A stretch of 22,732 bases of DNA from Eubacterium sp. (GCA_022776205.1 JALFIK010000183.1:1-22732), one strand, 5' to 3'. Shown: positions 1 to 7,623, counted from the first letter of the stretch. The notes: generated by a model from the sequence alone, not told the origin. Numbers and translations are program-made.

Positions 1-506
1 GCTATAGCGAGGACTACGGCAACAAAGAAGGCTATAGAGAAGACTACGTTAAGAAGGAAGGCTACGGCGAGGACTACAGCCATAAAGATGGCTACTGCGA
101 AGATTATGGCAAGAAGGAAGGCTACGGCGAGGACTACAGCCATAAAGAGGGCTACGGCGAAGATTATGGCAAGAAGGAAGGCTACGGCGAGGACTACAGC
201 CATAAAGAGGGCTATGGCGAAAATTATGGCAAGAAAGAAGGCTATGGCGAAGCAGCCGGATACGGAGCAGGGAAAGAATCCTACAGCGAGGACTACAGCC
301 ATAAAGAAGGCTATGGCGAAGACTATGGCAAGAAAGAAGGCTATGGTGAAGACTACAGCCACAAGGAAGGCTATGGCGAAGATTACGGCAAGAAGGAAGG
401 CTATGGCGAAGCAGCCGGATACGGAGCAGGAAAGGAATCCTACAGTGAAGATTACGGCAAAAAAGAGGGCTATGGTGAAGACTACGGAAAAGACAGCTAC
501 GGAAAA
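1..506 (+). repeat. In-frame tandem repeat, 30-base unit paired into 60-base units, inside a coding region
   Basis: The DNA repeats with a 30-base sub-period and a stronger 60-base period; successive 60-base blocks from 61 to 240 are nearly identical. A longer block beginning gctatggcgaagcagccgg occurs at 241 and again at 400, so there is a 159-base (53-codon) higher-order repeat. All periods are multiples of three and keep the reading frame. Units are contiguous, with no unique spacers. Confidence 0.9.
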
Positions 507-509
507 TAA
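3..509 (+). CDS. Tyr/Gly/Glu/Lys-rich decapeptide-repeat protein, 5' truncated by window edge
   Basis: The frame starting at base 3 is open from the left edge to a TAA at 507-509, giving 168 residues with no start codon in view. Nearly all of it is a decapeptide repeat. The two main forms, YGEDYGKKEG and YGEDYSHKEG, alternate and so make a 20-residue, 60-base unit. Two copies of a 13-residue variant, YGEAAGYGAGKES, interrupt the array. About 33 of the 168 residues are Tyr, and there is one Cys (YCEDY, near residue 31). No hydrophobic segment or catalytic motif is visible, so it may be an intrinsically disordered structural, surface or substrate protein; a signal peptide could lie outside the window. 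Repeat copies differ mostly at synonymous third positions, which supports this frame over the two other open frames here. It is followed by two U32-family genes and could be in their operon. I do not recognise a named family. Confidence 0.75.
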   Translation, partial: YSEDYGNKEGYREDYVKKEGYGEDYSHKDGYCEDYGKKEGYGEDYSHKEGYGEDYGKKEGYGEDYSHKEGYGENYGKKEGYGEAAGYGAGKESYSEDYSHKEGYGEDYGKKEGYGEDYSHKEGYGEDYGKKEGYGEAAGYGAGKESYSEDYGKKEGYGEDYGKDSYGK

Positions 510-622
510 ATAAAAGAGAAATGACAGAAAGCCTCCATGGATGGATACCGGTTCTGGCAGTCCGTTCTGGAGGCATTTCTTTGTGGTATGGAAAAACAAT
601 TTACAAAAATGAGGGAATTGAC

Positions 623-628
623 AGGAGG
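623..628 (+). promoter_or_regulatory. Strong Shine-Dalgarno deciding a GTG start
   Basis: AGGAGG lies seven bases upstream of an in-frame GTG at 636. The in-frame ATG at 537, which gives the longest frame, has no comparable site. This favours 636 as the start of the first U32-like gene. Confidence 0.6.
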
Positions 629-635
629 TGACAGT

Positions 636-1496
636 GTGTTTTGCCTGAATTTATGTGAAATCCTGACCCCGGCATTTTTGGGGCAGGAAAAGCCGGAAGA
701 GCTGATTTCAAAAGTGGTAAAGGAGAATCAGATTACGGAGCCCCTTGAGAGAATTTATGCCGGTTCTTCGTTTTGCAGCCAGTATTTCCTGCATCTTTCC
801 TGCTGGGATGCTCTTTTCGACTGGTGCAGGGAAAATGGATGGAATCTGACAGTGACCCTTCCGGTATTTAGTCAGAAAGACCTGAAAAAAGGAAAGGAAA
901 GAATCGGAGAGATTCTTGAGAAGGGGAAAGACGTTGCTGATGAGGTGACGGTGAATGATTTTGGAATGTTAAAATACATGTCCGATCAGTTTGATATACG
1001 CATTAACCTTGGACGGCTATTTTTTAAAGATGCAAGAGACGTGCGGGTGCGTCCGTACCAGGAGGGAGAAATGACGCCGAACCTGCTTTCCTGTCGGGAT
1101 GATTTTATGGAAGGAAATGATAAAATCCGGGGAGTTGAGATTGATCCGACGAATCGATATATCGATTTAAGAAATTGCGACCTGGATGGAATTGACCTTG
1201 GAATACATAGCCCGTTTTGCTATATGACAACGGGGAATATATGTAAGTTCGCCTCCATTCATGCCGCAGTGGAAGAAAAATTTCGTCCCAATGCTCCGTG
1301 TCATATGGAATGTGCCGGAATTTATGAACATTACCGGGAAAAATTTGACGGAAGAAATGCTGATTTGATCCGATACGGAAGAACTGTGTATTTTTACAAT
1401 AACGGCAGCCGTATTGCAGGCAAAAAGATTGACCGGAAAATTTATTTTCCGGTTCTTGAAATGGAAGAACAAAAGAAAGGAGGGAAAAAAGGATGA
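636..1496 (+). CDS. U32-family protein, UbiV-like, probable Fe-S protein
   Basis: A 286-residue protein from GTG 636, or 319 residues if ATG 537 is used. GTG is preferred because of its AGGAGG site and because 286 residues is close to the length of UbiV. The N-terminal half reads like a U32 TIM-barrel protein, with RIYAGSSFC near residues 39-47 resembling the VIYLGEAVC stretch of UbiV. Cysteines at about 47, 195/203, 222 and 226 (the last two as CxxxC) resemble the 4Fe-4S ligand arrangement of UbiV. U32 proteins such as UbiU-UbiV, RlhA and TrhP are oxygen-independent hydroxylases, despite the 'peptidase' family name. The stop overlaps the start of the next U32 gene (ATGA), so translation is likely coupled and the two products probably form a heterodimer. 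The substrate is unknown; ubiquinone is not expected in this lineage. Confidence 0.65.
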   Translation: MFCLNLCEILTPAFLGQEKPEELISKVVKENQITEPLERIYAGSSFCSQYFLHLSCWDALFDWCRENGWNLTVTLPVFSQKDLKKGKERIGEILEKGKDVADEVTVNDFGMLKYMSDQFDIRINLGRLFFKDARDVRVRPYQEGEMTPNLLSCRDDFMEGNDKIRGVEIDPTNRYIDLRNCDLDGIDLGIHSPFCYMTTGNICKFASIHAAVEEKFRPNAPCHMECAGIYEHYREKFDGRNADLIRYGRTVYFYNNGSRIAGKKIDRKIYFPVLEMEEQKKGGKKG

Positions 1497-2470
1497 AAAT
1501 ACTGGTACCGTTAAACAGTGAAGAGTGTCTGGAAGAATATATACAGGCCGGAGCCGATGAGCTCTACATGGGGTTTTATGATGAGGCATGGTTTGAAAAA
1601 TTCGGGAGATATGCGGATATTAACCGAATGTCAGGATTTAAGGGGCGGGCAAACCGCTATAATTTTCAGGAAATGCTTCATCTTGCCCAAAGAACAAAGC
1701 AGCTTGGGAAAAGTGCGTTTGTTACCATGAATGCCAACTGCTACAGTAGAGAGCAGATAGAATATGTAAAGGAGCATTATTTTCCGGACTTAAAACAAGT
1801 CGGCATTGACGGGCTCATCTGTTCCGATATCCATATGATGAGAGAGGCTTCCAAAGCCGGCCTTCCCACGGTTGCCAGCACGATGTGCGCAATTTATAAC
1901 GAAGATATTGCCAGATATTACTATGAGGCAGGAACGAGAAGAATGATTGTTCCGAGGGATTTATCCTTAGAGGAGATTGCGGACATATGCAGAGCCTTTC
2001 CCGATGTGGAATATGAAGCGTTTTTCATGAGAAACGGCTGCGTATTTGCGGATTGCTACTGCCTTGGGATGCATCGGAAAGAATGTGGGGCAACCTGTGC
2101 TTTTATTCGCAATCATCCGAAAGAAACAATTACGGGAAGAAAAACCTTTGATGAAATGCAGGAAATCAATCGGAATGATTATCTCTATGATGAGGCATTT
2201 CACAGAGAAACCTGTGGGATGTGTGCGCTTTACCGTATGAAAGAGATGGGAATCCGTTCGCTCAAAATCGTTGGACGTTCCGATCAGCATAAAGCAGTTT
2301 GTGAGGATATCCGTCTGGTGAGAAAAAATATTGAAATCGCAAATAAGGCATCCTGTGAGGAAGAATATCTCCATTCCATGATTTTTCCGTCAAATGCAAA
2401 GAAAAAATGTCTGTCAGGTCTTTCCTGCTATTATCCGGAAGTCCGTTTCAAGAAAAACAAACGATCTTAA
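1493..2470 (+). CDS. U32-family protein (peptidase U32 fold), UbiU-like, probable Fe-S protein
   Basis: A 325-residue protein with the classic U32 opening MKILVPLNSEECLEEYIQAG and GADELYMGF, a TIM-barrel-like middle, and the U32 cysteine region. Cysteines at about 183, 190, 202 and 241 are spaced much like the four Fe-S ligands of UbiU, and extra ones are at 188, 198 and 244. Family knowledge: characterised members hydroxylate RNA (RlhA, TrhP) or a quinone precursor (UbiUV) without oxygen, and the RNA enzymes depend on prephenate. The start is ATG 1493, four bases before the end of the upstream UbiV-like gene, with AAAGGAGGG just upstream. A tyrosine-rich repeat protein lies two genes upstream. 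True peptidase activity cannot be excluded from sequence. It ends facing rnpB, with no plus-strand terminator visible. Confidence 0.85.
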   Translation: MKILVPLNSEECLEEYIQAGADELYMGFYDEAWFEKFGRYADINRMSGFKGRANRYNFQEMLHLAQRTKQLGKSAFVTMNANCYSREQIEYVKEHYFPDLKQVGIDGLICSDIHMMREASKAGLPTVASTMCAIYNEDIARYYYEAGTRRMIVPRDLSLEEIADICRAFPDVEYEAFFMRNGCVFADCYCLGMHRKECGATCAFIRNHPKETITGRKTFDEMQEINRNDYLYDEAFHRETCGMCALYRMKEMGIRSLKIVGRSDQHKAVCEDIRLVRKNIEIANKASCEEEYLHSMIFPSNAKKKCLSGLSCYYPEVRFKKNKRS

Positions 2471-2480
2471 ATCATGAAAC

Positions 2481-2517
2481 AAAAAATGCTACCATTTGCA
2501 AAATCGCAAAGGTAGCA
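2481..2517 (-). terminator. Intrinsic terminator of rnpB
   Basis: Read on the minus strand, TGCTACC and GGTAGCA pair (2511-2517 with 2487-2493). An inner TTTGC/GCAAA stem extends the hairpin, and it is followed by six T's (2486-2481). On the plus strand no T-run follows, so it should act only on rnpB. Confidence 0.85.
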
Positions 2518-2520
2518 AAA

Positions 2521-2874
2521 GGAGCGAGCCGGACGATAAGCCGGGTTATGTCGTGAATGATCATCTGTCTGATTCTGCTGTCGCCAGCAGACTTAAGCGA
2601 CCCACCTGAAAGCAATCCGGGCCGGATTATCGCTTTCTGTTCGGTCTTGCTTCGGGTGAGGTTTACATGGCACTTTCTGTTACCAGAAAGTCGGTGGGCT
2701 CTTACTCCGCCTTTCCACCCTTACCGGCCAAAACCGGCGGTATATCTCTGTTGCACTATCTTTGGAGTCACCTCCACCGGACGTTATCCGGCACCCTGCC
2801 CTGTGAAGCCCGGACTTTCCTCTCCTTAAGCCTTTCGGCATCAAAAGGAGCGATCATTTATCCGACTCTTAAAT
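2521..2874 (-). ncRNA. rnpB: RNase P RNA, bacterial type A
   Basis: The minus strand carries the hallmark rnpB core: GAGGAAAGTCCGGGCT near the 5' side, then CACAGGGCAGGGTGCC, GTGCAACAGAGA, GGTAAGGGTGGAAAGG and GGTAAGAGCCCACCG. It ends with CACGACATAACCCGGCTTATCG. These match the conserved blocks of the type A ribozyme that processes the 5' end of tRNA precursors. The terminal P1 helix can be seen: GAGTCGGAT (2868-2860) pairs with GTCCGGCTC (2534-2526). The exact mature ends are approximate; the 5' end is placed at the predicted transcription start. It is transcribed opposite to its neighbours. Confidence 0.95.
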
Positions 2875-2881
2875 CTCCGTA

Positions 2882-2910
2882 ATTTTATCAAAGAAGAAGA
2901 AAAAAGTCAA
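2882..2910 (-). promoter_or_regulatory. Sigma-A promoter of rnpB
   Basis: On the minus strand, TTGACT (2910-2905) and TAAAAT (2887-2882) are separated by exactly 17 bases. Initiation is expected near 2875-2874, just before the P1 helix of rnpB. Confidence 0.8.
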
Positions 2911-2988
2911 GGTAAGAAGTTTGTAAGGACTTTTGAGCCCGTATTGTGATAAAATAAAAAATAAAATGCCGGAAGAGAGGACAAATCT

Positions 2989-3699
2989 ATGGAAAAAAAT
3001 GCAAGTATTTTGGTGGTTGACGATGATAAGGAGATCGCGGATCTTGTGGAGATCTATCTGGTAAATGACGGCTATCAGGTACTGAAAGCTTCCGATGGAG
3101 AACAGTGCCTTGCGATGATGAAAGAACATCCGGAGATAAGGATGCTGATCCTTGATATTATGATGCCGGGAATCGACGGACTCGAGGTGTGCCGTACGAT
3201 TCGAAAGACAAGTAATATTCCGATCCTTATGTTATCTGCCAAGGCAGAGGATATGGATAAGATCGTCGGGTTTGGAACGGGAGCGGATGATTATCTGACA
3301 AAACCATTTCACCCGCTGGAACTGCTTGCACGGGTAAAGTCTCAGATGAAGCGATATACAGCGATCAATCTGGGAGAAGGAGAGAAGGAAAAGAAGAAAG
3401 ATGAGATTGAGATTCAGGATCTTTCTATTAATAAAGAAGCCCATGTTGTAAAGAAGAACGGAAAGGAAGTGGCTCTCACCCCGATAGAATTTGACATTCT
3501 TTACCTGCTTGCTTCCAATAAAGGCCGGGTGTTCAGCACGGATGAGATTTTTGAGCAGGTATGGAACGAGAAAGTTTATGAGGTAAATAATACAGTCATG
3601 GTTCATATCCGGCGGTTACGGGAAAAAATTGAGGACAATTCCAGAAGTCCGAAGATTTTAAAAACGGTATGGGGGGTCGGCTACAAAATTGAAGGTTAG
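2989..3699 (+). CDS. OmpR-family response regulator (VanR-like)
   Basis: A 236-residue two-domain response regulator. The receiver domain (about 1-120) has the acidic pocket D11-D13, the phosphoacceptor D56 in LILDIMMPG, S83 and K105 in LTKPF. The C-terminal part (about 135-236) is a winged-helix DNA-binding domain with LTPIEFDILYLLASNKGRVFS and the VHIRRLREKIE recognition region, ending in WGVGYKIEG. It should bind DNA when phosphorylated by the kinase encoded next to it; the two genes overlap by 11 bases. ATG 2989 is preceded by GGAAGAGAGG. The likely targets, judged from context, are its own cluster including the ABC genes, but no direct-repeat operator was identified. Confidence 0.93.
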   Translation: MEKNASILVVDDDKEIADLVEIYLVNDGYQVLKASDGEQCLAMMKEHPEIRMLILDIMMPGIDGLEVCRTIRKTSNIPILMLSAKAEDMDKIVGFGTGADDYLTKPFHPLELLARVKSQMKRYTAINLGEGEKEKKKDEIEIQDLSINKEAHVVKKNGKEVALTPIEFDILYLLASNKGRVFSTDEIFEQVWNEKVYEVNNTVMVHIRRLREKIEDNSRSPKILKTVWGVGYKIEG

Positions 3700-4849
3700 A
3701 AGATTTAAAAGTTTTCGTTTTAAGATGGTGATGTACATGTTTTTCAGTGTGGTTGCCACTGCCATAACAGAAGGACTGATTTTTGCCGGAATCTATCTTT
3801 ATGAAACGGAAATTATTGCGGGGGAATACAAGAGAGTCTGGGGGGCTTCCGGACAGGGAAGAATGTCTCTGGGCACTTTTACCATGTCACAGTCAGCTGC
3901 CCTTGATGCGTGTGTGGTGGCTGTCTTTACCATGCTTTTGCTCATGATTTATTTTATCCTGATCTCTCATAATTTTGTTTCTTATGTGAGAGAAATTATC
4001 AGTGGGGTTGAGCGGATGAAGTCCGGAGAATTTACGGAAGAAATTCCGGTGCGCGGGGAAGATGAGTTTTCTGAAATTGCCGGTTCCATTAATGAGATGC
4101 GGCAGAATCTTTATGAGACGCTGGAATCAAGGAAAGACGCGGAGCGGACGAAAGATGAGCTGATTACCAATGTGGCCCATGATTTAAGAACGCCCCTCAC
4201 ATCGATCCTTGGTTATCTTGATTTGCTGACCCAGGGAGATTTTCTTACCGATGAGCAAAAACAGAAATATCTGGGAATTGTCTCTTCCAAAGCAAGACAG
4301 CTCGAAACACTGGTGAAGGATTTATTTGACTACACCCGGTATGATAAAAATAAAGTAAAGATTAAAAAGGAAATTCTTGATCTTAATCTTTTTGTCCCAC
4401 AGCTTGTGGACGAATTTTATCCAAGTTTTATGGATCACCAGCTGGAGTGTCGCACAGATTTTTATGAAGGCGCATTAAATATTGAAGGTAACGGAGAACT
4501 TCTTGCCAGAGCAATCGGAAATCTTGTTTCAAATGCCATTAAGTATGGTGCAGATGGAAAACTGGTGGAAGTAAAGACCGGAATCAATGACGGACGGGCA
4601 TATGTTGCCATTGTCAATTATGGGAAAATAATTCCGGCGGAAGATCTGGAAAAAATTTTTGATAAATTTTATCGAGTGGAAAATTCCCGTTCCTTAAAAA
4701 CAGGGGGAACAGGACTTGGTCTTGCCATTGCAAAAAATATTGTAACTCTCCATGACGGAGTGATCTGGGCGACTAGTGATGAGGAGGGAACCCGGTTCCA
4801 GATTGAACTGCCCCTCGTAAAATCCAGAACAGGAAGGTCCGGAAAATAG
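3689..4849 (+). CDS. Sensor histidine kinase (VanS-like)
   Basis: A 386-residue membrane kinase. TM1 is about residues 13-38, followed by a short external loop of about 35 residues, TM2 at about 74-94, HAMP at about 95-147, and HisKA with phosphoacceptor H164 in NVAHDLRTPLTSILGYL. The ATPase domain has an N box (AIGNLVSNAIKYG), an F box (IFDKFYRVENSR) and a G2 box (GGTGLGLAIAKNIV). It starts with TTG at 3689 inside the end of the response regulator gene, which suggests coupled translation; an internal ATG at 3725 is possible but would trim the basic N-terminus. The small sensor loop resembles kinases that sense envelope or membrane signals, often together with an ABC transporter. The specific signal is not readable from sequence. 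Confidence 0.92.
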   Translation: MKVRRFKSFRFKMVMYMFFSVVATAITEGLIFAGIYLYETEIIAGEYKRVWGASGQGRMSLGTFTMSQSAALDACVVAVFTMLLLMIYFILISHNFVSYVREIISGVERMKSGEFTEEIPVRGEDEFSEIAGSINEMRQNLYETLESRKDAERTKDELITNVAHDLRTPLTSILGYLDLLTQGDFLTDEQKQKYLGIVSSKARQLETLVKDLFDYTRYDKNKVKIKKEILDLNLFVPQLVDEFYPSFMDHQLECRTDFYEGALNIEGNGELLARAIGNLVSNAIKYGADGKLVEVKTGINDGRAYVAIVNYGKIIPAEDLEKIFDKFYRVENSRSLKTGGTGLGLAIAKNIVTLHDGVIWATSDEEGTRFQIELPLVKSRTGRSGK

Positions 4850-4872
4850 AAAAGAAATCAGAGGAAACAAAG

Positions 4873-6702
4873 ATGTTAAATGACTTGTTCCGAACTTATA
4901 AAAAAATTATATTAGTGTTTCTTATTCTTCTGTGCGCCGTATTTTTCTGGTATTATGGCTGCCGTGATACAGGACGCAGTGAAGAAGAAATTGTCAAATG
5001 GGAGAAAGTATCCGGGGAGAAAAGTGCGGGATATCACTACTATTTTCGGACAAAAAATTTTAACGGAACGGTTATTTTCGGAGACGGCACGGGAATCAGT
5101 GAGGAAAAGGAGATTCCCGTTGTGATGGAAATCAGCTGTCCGAAAAAAGCCTTTGCAGGGGTGATGCGGCTGACTCTTCCCGGAGAGAACGGAAAAGGCA
5201 TCTCCTGGCAGTCTGCCGTAAAGTGTAAAAAGGGCGGAAAATCAGAGACAGTTCTGAATGTTCCCCAGCTGGGAAATCCATCTGCAGTCTGTTTTGAGAT
5301 TTTAGACAGTTTTGGTGCCGTACAGCTATCAGAGAATGTTTCTTTTTCCTCCGAATCACAAGGCAGGGGAAAAGAGGAAAAGAGTTCTTACAGTGAGACC
5401 CGGCTCTGGTATATAAAAAAGGCACTGTATGCTTTCCAGAATTCTCAGCTTCCCAACACATTTTATTATGGAAGCTTCTTTATTCTTTATGTTTTGCTTA
5501 TCGCCTTTATTGCCTATTATTACCTGAGCAGGGTAAAAAAGAGAGAGTATATCTGGCTGGTAGTTCCCCTTCTTTCTATTGCATTCACTGTCAGTTTATT
5601 CATAAGGACCAGAGGAATGGCAGGCGGAGAAGAAGGTTCTTTTTTTGCGGTCCGTATCGTGGATACCCAGAAAGTAGAAGAGAGTATTTATTTTCTGCGT
5701 CAGAGTGAGGAGACGGAAAATCGGAGTATAAACCTTTTGCCTTCCATCACATCCGTTACTCCTCTCGATTATCGTTACAGTATTCATGCAAACAAAAATG
5801 AAAATGTCAAACCGGCGGAGGCAGATTTTACAGTAAATGATACGAATCATGGATTTGAGATTGATTTTGGTGAGTCAGTTCCGGGATCGTCTACTTTGCT
5901 AAAGTTATGCAGGAGAACAGGAGACTCTCCTTTATCTTCTTCTTTTTCCCAGAATATAAAGACAACTCTCAGCGCATTTGGCGGGCAGATTACGAATCTT
6001 TCCGATACCGGTTTTTCCAGGGTAATGGTGATACGGGGGAATCAGTACTGCATTTTAAAAGATGTGAAAGCGGGTGCCACTGTTTCTGTAAATAAAAAAA
6101 ATGTAAAGTGCTGGAGCCGTTATGATACGAACAATGCCGATACTACGGAGAAGAAAAACACTGTGACCGGGAATTTGATGCGGTATATTCATCAGACATA
6201 TATGAGTGATGCCCAGATGCACAATGAACTGTTAATCATCGGAATTACCGGTGAAAATAATTTTCAGATCTTTGCAGATAAAAATAATTTGAAAAAGCAT
6301 GTGACTCTGGTCGTGAATCATTTCCGTCTCAGGGATACGGGACAACACTACAGTCTTCTCGATATCAATTATTCCTGCCTGAAAGAAAGTGGGAGCTCGG
6401 AAACCCTGCGGGAAGGCATTTTGGAAAAGAGTCGGACAGAGGCAGTATATGTGCCGGGGGCAAAAGAACAGATTTGGGCACTGGTACGAAACAGGGATAA
6501 ATATAAAGGGAAAATATTTGCCTATAATACGCAGACCCAAAAACAGGAGGAAATACTTGATTCCCCGGATGACTGTTTGTACCGGGAAGAGCTTGCACCA
6601 TATCTGTCGTCCAATCAGGAACTCATTCTCACCTATGAACTGGAAGACGGGACTGCTTATTCCGAGGCACCAGTTTTGTCACTTTATTATATGGAAAGAT
6701 AG
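4873..6702 (+). CDS. Membrane protein with large extracytoplasmic domains, ABC-associated, function unknown
   Basis: 609 residues. An N-terminal membrane segment (about 12-31) leads to an extracytoplasmic beta-rich part (about 35-190). Two close membrane helices follow: about 200-218 (FFILYVLLIAFIAYYYL) and 227-243 (YIWLVVPLLSIAFTVSLF), separated by the basic loop SRVKKRE. The remaining 365 residues should be outside. The paired helices, with a short RxKKRE loop and a W(L/V)VPLLSIAFTV-like stretch, resemble large bacterial membrane proteins I recall beside ABC-2 type exporters. Here the usual central domain seems absent, so this may be a shortened relative. It starts at ATG 4873 after AGAGGAAAC, 23 bases after the kinase gene, and its stop abuts the ATPase gene. 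I infer that it is an auxiliary subunit or a sensor for the transporter. No enzymatic motif was recognised. Confidence 0.7.
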   Translation: MLNDLFRTYKKIILVFLILLCAVFFWYYGCRDTGRSEEEIVKWEKVSGEKSAGYHYYFRTKNFNGTVIFGDGTGISEEKEIPVVMEISCPKKAFAGVMRLTLPGENGKGISWQSAVKCKKGGKSETVLNVPQLGNPSAVCFEILDSFGAVQLSENVSFSSESQGRGKEEKSSYSETRLWYIKKALYAFQNSQLPNTFYYGSFFILYVLLIAFIAYYYLSRVKKREYIWLVVPLLSIAFTVSLFIRTRGMAGGEEGSFFAVRIVDTQKVEESIYFLRQSEETENRSINLLPSITSVTPLDYRYSIHANKNENVKPAEADFTVNDTNHGFEIDFGESVPGSSTLLKLCRRTGDSPLSSSFSQNIKTTLSAFGGQITNLSDTGFSRVMVIRGNQYCILKDVKAGATVSVNKKNVKCWSRYDTNNADTTEKKNTVTGNLMRYIHQTYMSDAQMHNELLIIGITGENNFQIFADKNNLKKHVTLVVNHFRLRDTGQHYSLLDINYSCLKESGSSETLREGILEKSRTEAVYVPGAKEQIWALVRNRDKYKGKIFAYNTQTQKQEEILDSPDDCLYREELAPYLSSNQELILTYELEDGTAYSEAPVLSLYYMER

Positions 6703-6713
6703 TGGGAGGCATC

Positions 6714-7619
6714 ATGCTGGAGTTTCAGAACATATCAATTTATAAAAAGAAAAACACAATTGTGGATAATCTGACGCTGTCTGTTCCCGATGGGGCAGTT
6801 CTCGGCCTGCTGGGAGAGGACAGGAAGGGAAAATCCGCCATTCTTGAAGCAGCTGCCGGATGCAGAATGGTAAATAAGGGACAGATCCTTTTGGATGGAA
6901 CCCCTGTTTTTGCAAGAGAAACGCAGTCCTGCAGGAAAATCGGATATATGCCGGGCGCGTATGGCTTTTATCAGCTGTTAAAAGTAGAAGAATATTACGA
7001 ACTGATTCTTTCTTTATATAAAATCCGGGGAAGAGATCAAAGAAAACGGCTGGATGAGGTGCTGGCTTTTGTGGAACTGGAAAAATACCGGGATACCTTT
7101 ATCGGAGAGATGCCTGCAGAATGCTATCCCTTTTTGTATCTTGGGCAGGTGATTCTTCCGGAGCCGGAGTGGCTGCTGCTGGATGAACCCTTTGGCACGA
7201 TGGACAGTGCGGCAAGAAGAGACATGGCAAGGATGCTCCAGTTGCTTTTTGAGGGAGGAACCTCGATTATTATTAATGCACCCATGTATCAGGAAATCAT
7301 GGATTTTGTGACGGATATCGCTGTGATGGAAGAAGGAAAATTAATGGTTTACGGGCCGGTGGAGGAAGTGTATGCGAAGGCTCTTCTGGAAGCTCCCGTG
7401 CGGATGCAAGTCTTATCCAGGATGGAGACAGCACTGGAAGTTTTAAAGCAAAATCATCTGGTGGACCGGGTAACGGTGGACGGAGACGAAGTGATTTTCC
7501 GGTTTAACGGGGGAGAGCGGGAGGAAGCACGTCTTCTTTCTGAACTGGTGACATCCGGAGTTCTGATTCGCAATTATATGCGCGACCAGGCAGATATGGA
7601 AAGTATGTTTCGGAGGTAA
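6714..7619 (+). CDS. Degenerate ABC transporter ATP-binding subunit
   Basis: 301 residues from ATG 6714, which follows GGGAGG; an upstream in-frame GTG at 6702 overlaps the previous stop and is less likely. The fold is that of an ABC-2/drug-export ATPase: Walker A GEDRKGKS (34-41), Walker B WLLLDEPF (153-160) with D157 and E158, and a D-loop-like TMD. Several catalytic features are missing. The Q-loop site reads GYMPGAYG with no Gln. The LSGGQ signature is replaced by roughly MPAEC (about 133-137). The switch region reads IIINAPMYQE where a His is expected. It keeps nucleotide-binding features but may hydrolyse ATP poorly or work with an unusual partner. The last 80 residues resemble the C-terminal regulatory extension of such subunits. 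The permease gene follows after four bases. Confidence 0.85.
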   Translation: MLEFQNISIYKKKNTIVDNLTLSVPDGAVLGLLGEDRKGKSAILEAAAGCRMVNKGQILLDGTPVFARETQSCRKIGYMPGAYGFYQLLKVEEYYELILSLYKIRGRDQRKRLDEVLAFVELEKYRDTFIGEMPAECYPFLYLGQVILPEPEWLLLDEPFGTMDSAARRDMARMLQLLFEGGTSIIINAPMYQEIMDFVTDIAVMEEGKLMVYGPVEEVYAKALLEAPVRMQVLSRMETALEVLKQNHLVDRVTVDGDEVIFRFNGGEREEARLLSELVTSGVLIRNYMRDQADMESMFRR

Positions 7620-7623
7620 GACA

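Noticed and set aside
1..506. CRISPR-like periodicity
   Set aside because: The 30- and 60-base units are contiguous with no unique spacers, and they preserve a reading frame, so this is a coding repeat.
88..513. An Ala/Lys/Arg/Thr-rich frame resembling a histone H1-like protein across the repeat
   Set aside because: It is the shifted reading of the same tandem repeat. The frame at base 3 is open to the left edge, has the variation concentrated at its third codon positions, and ends cleanly at 507-509.
49..576. A minus-strand Ser/His/Leu/Arg-rich frame across the repeat
   Set aside because: It is the antisense reading of the 30-base repeat, and it overlaps the start region of the next gene without a ribosome binding site or recognisable motif.
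2557..2882. Two small plus-strand frames in the rnpB region
   Set aside because: They fall entirely on the antisense of the RNase P RNA, whose conserved blocks, promoter and terminator explain the sequence.
2915..2965. A promoter for the response regulator gene
   Set aside because: A TAAAAT is present near 2950, but no acceptable -35 lies 16-18 bases upstream, so I do not list it.
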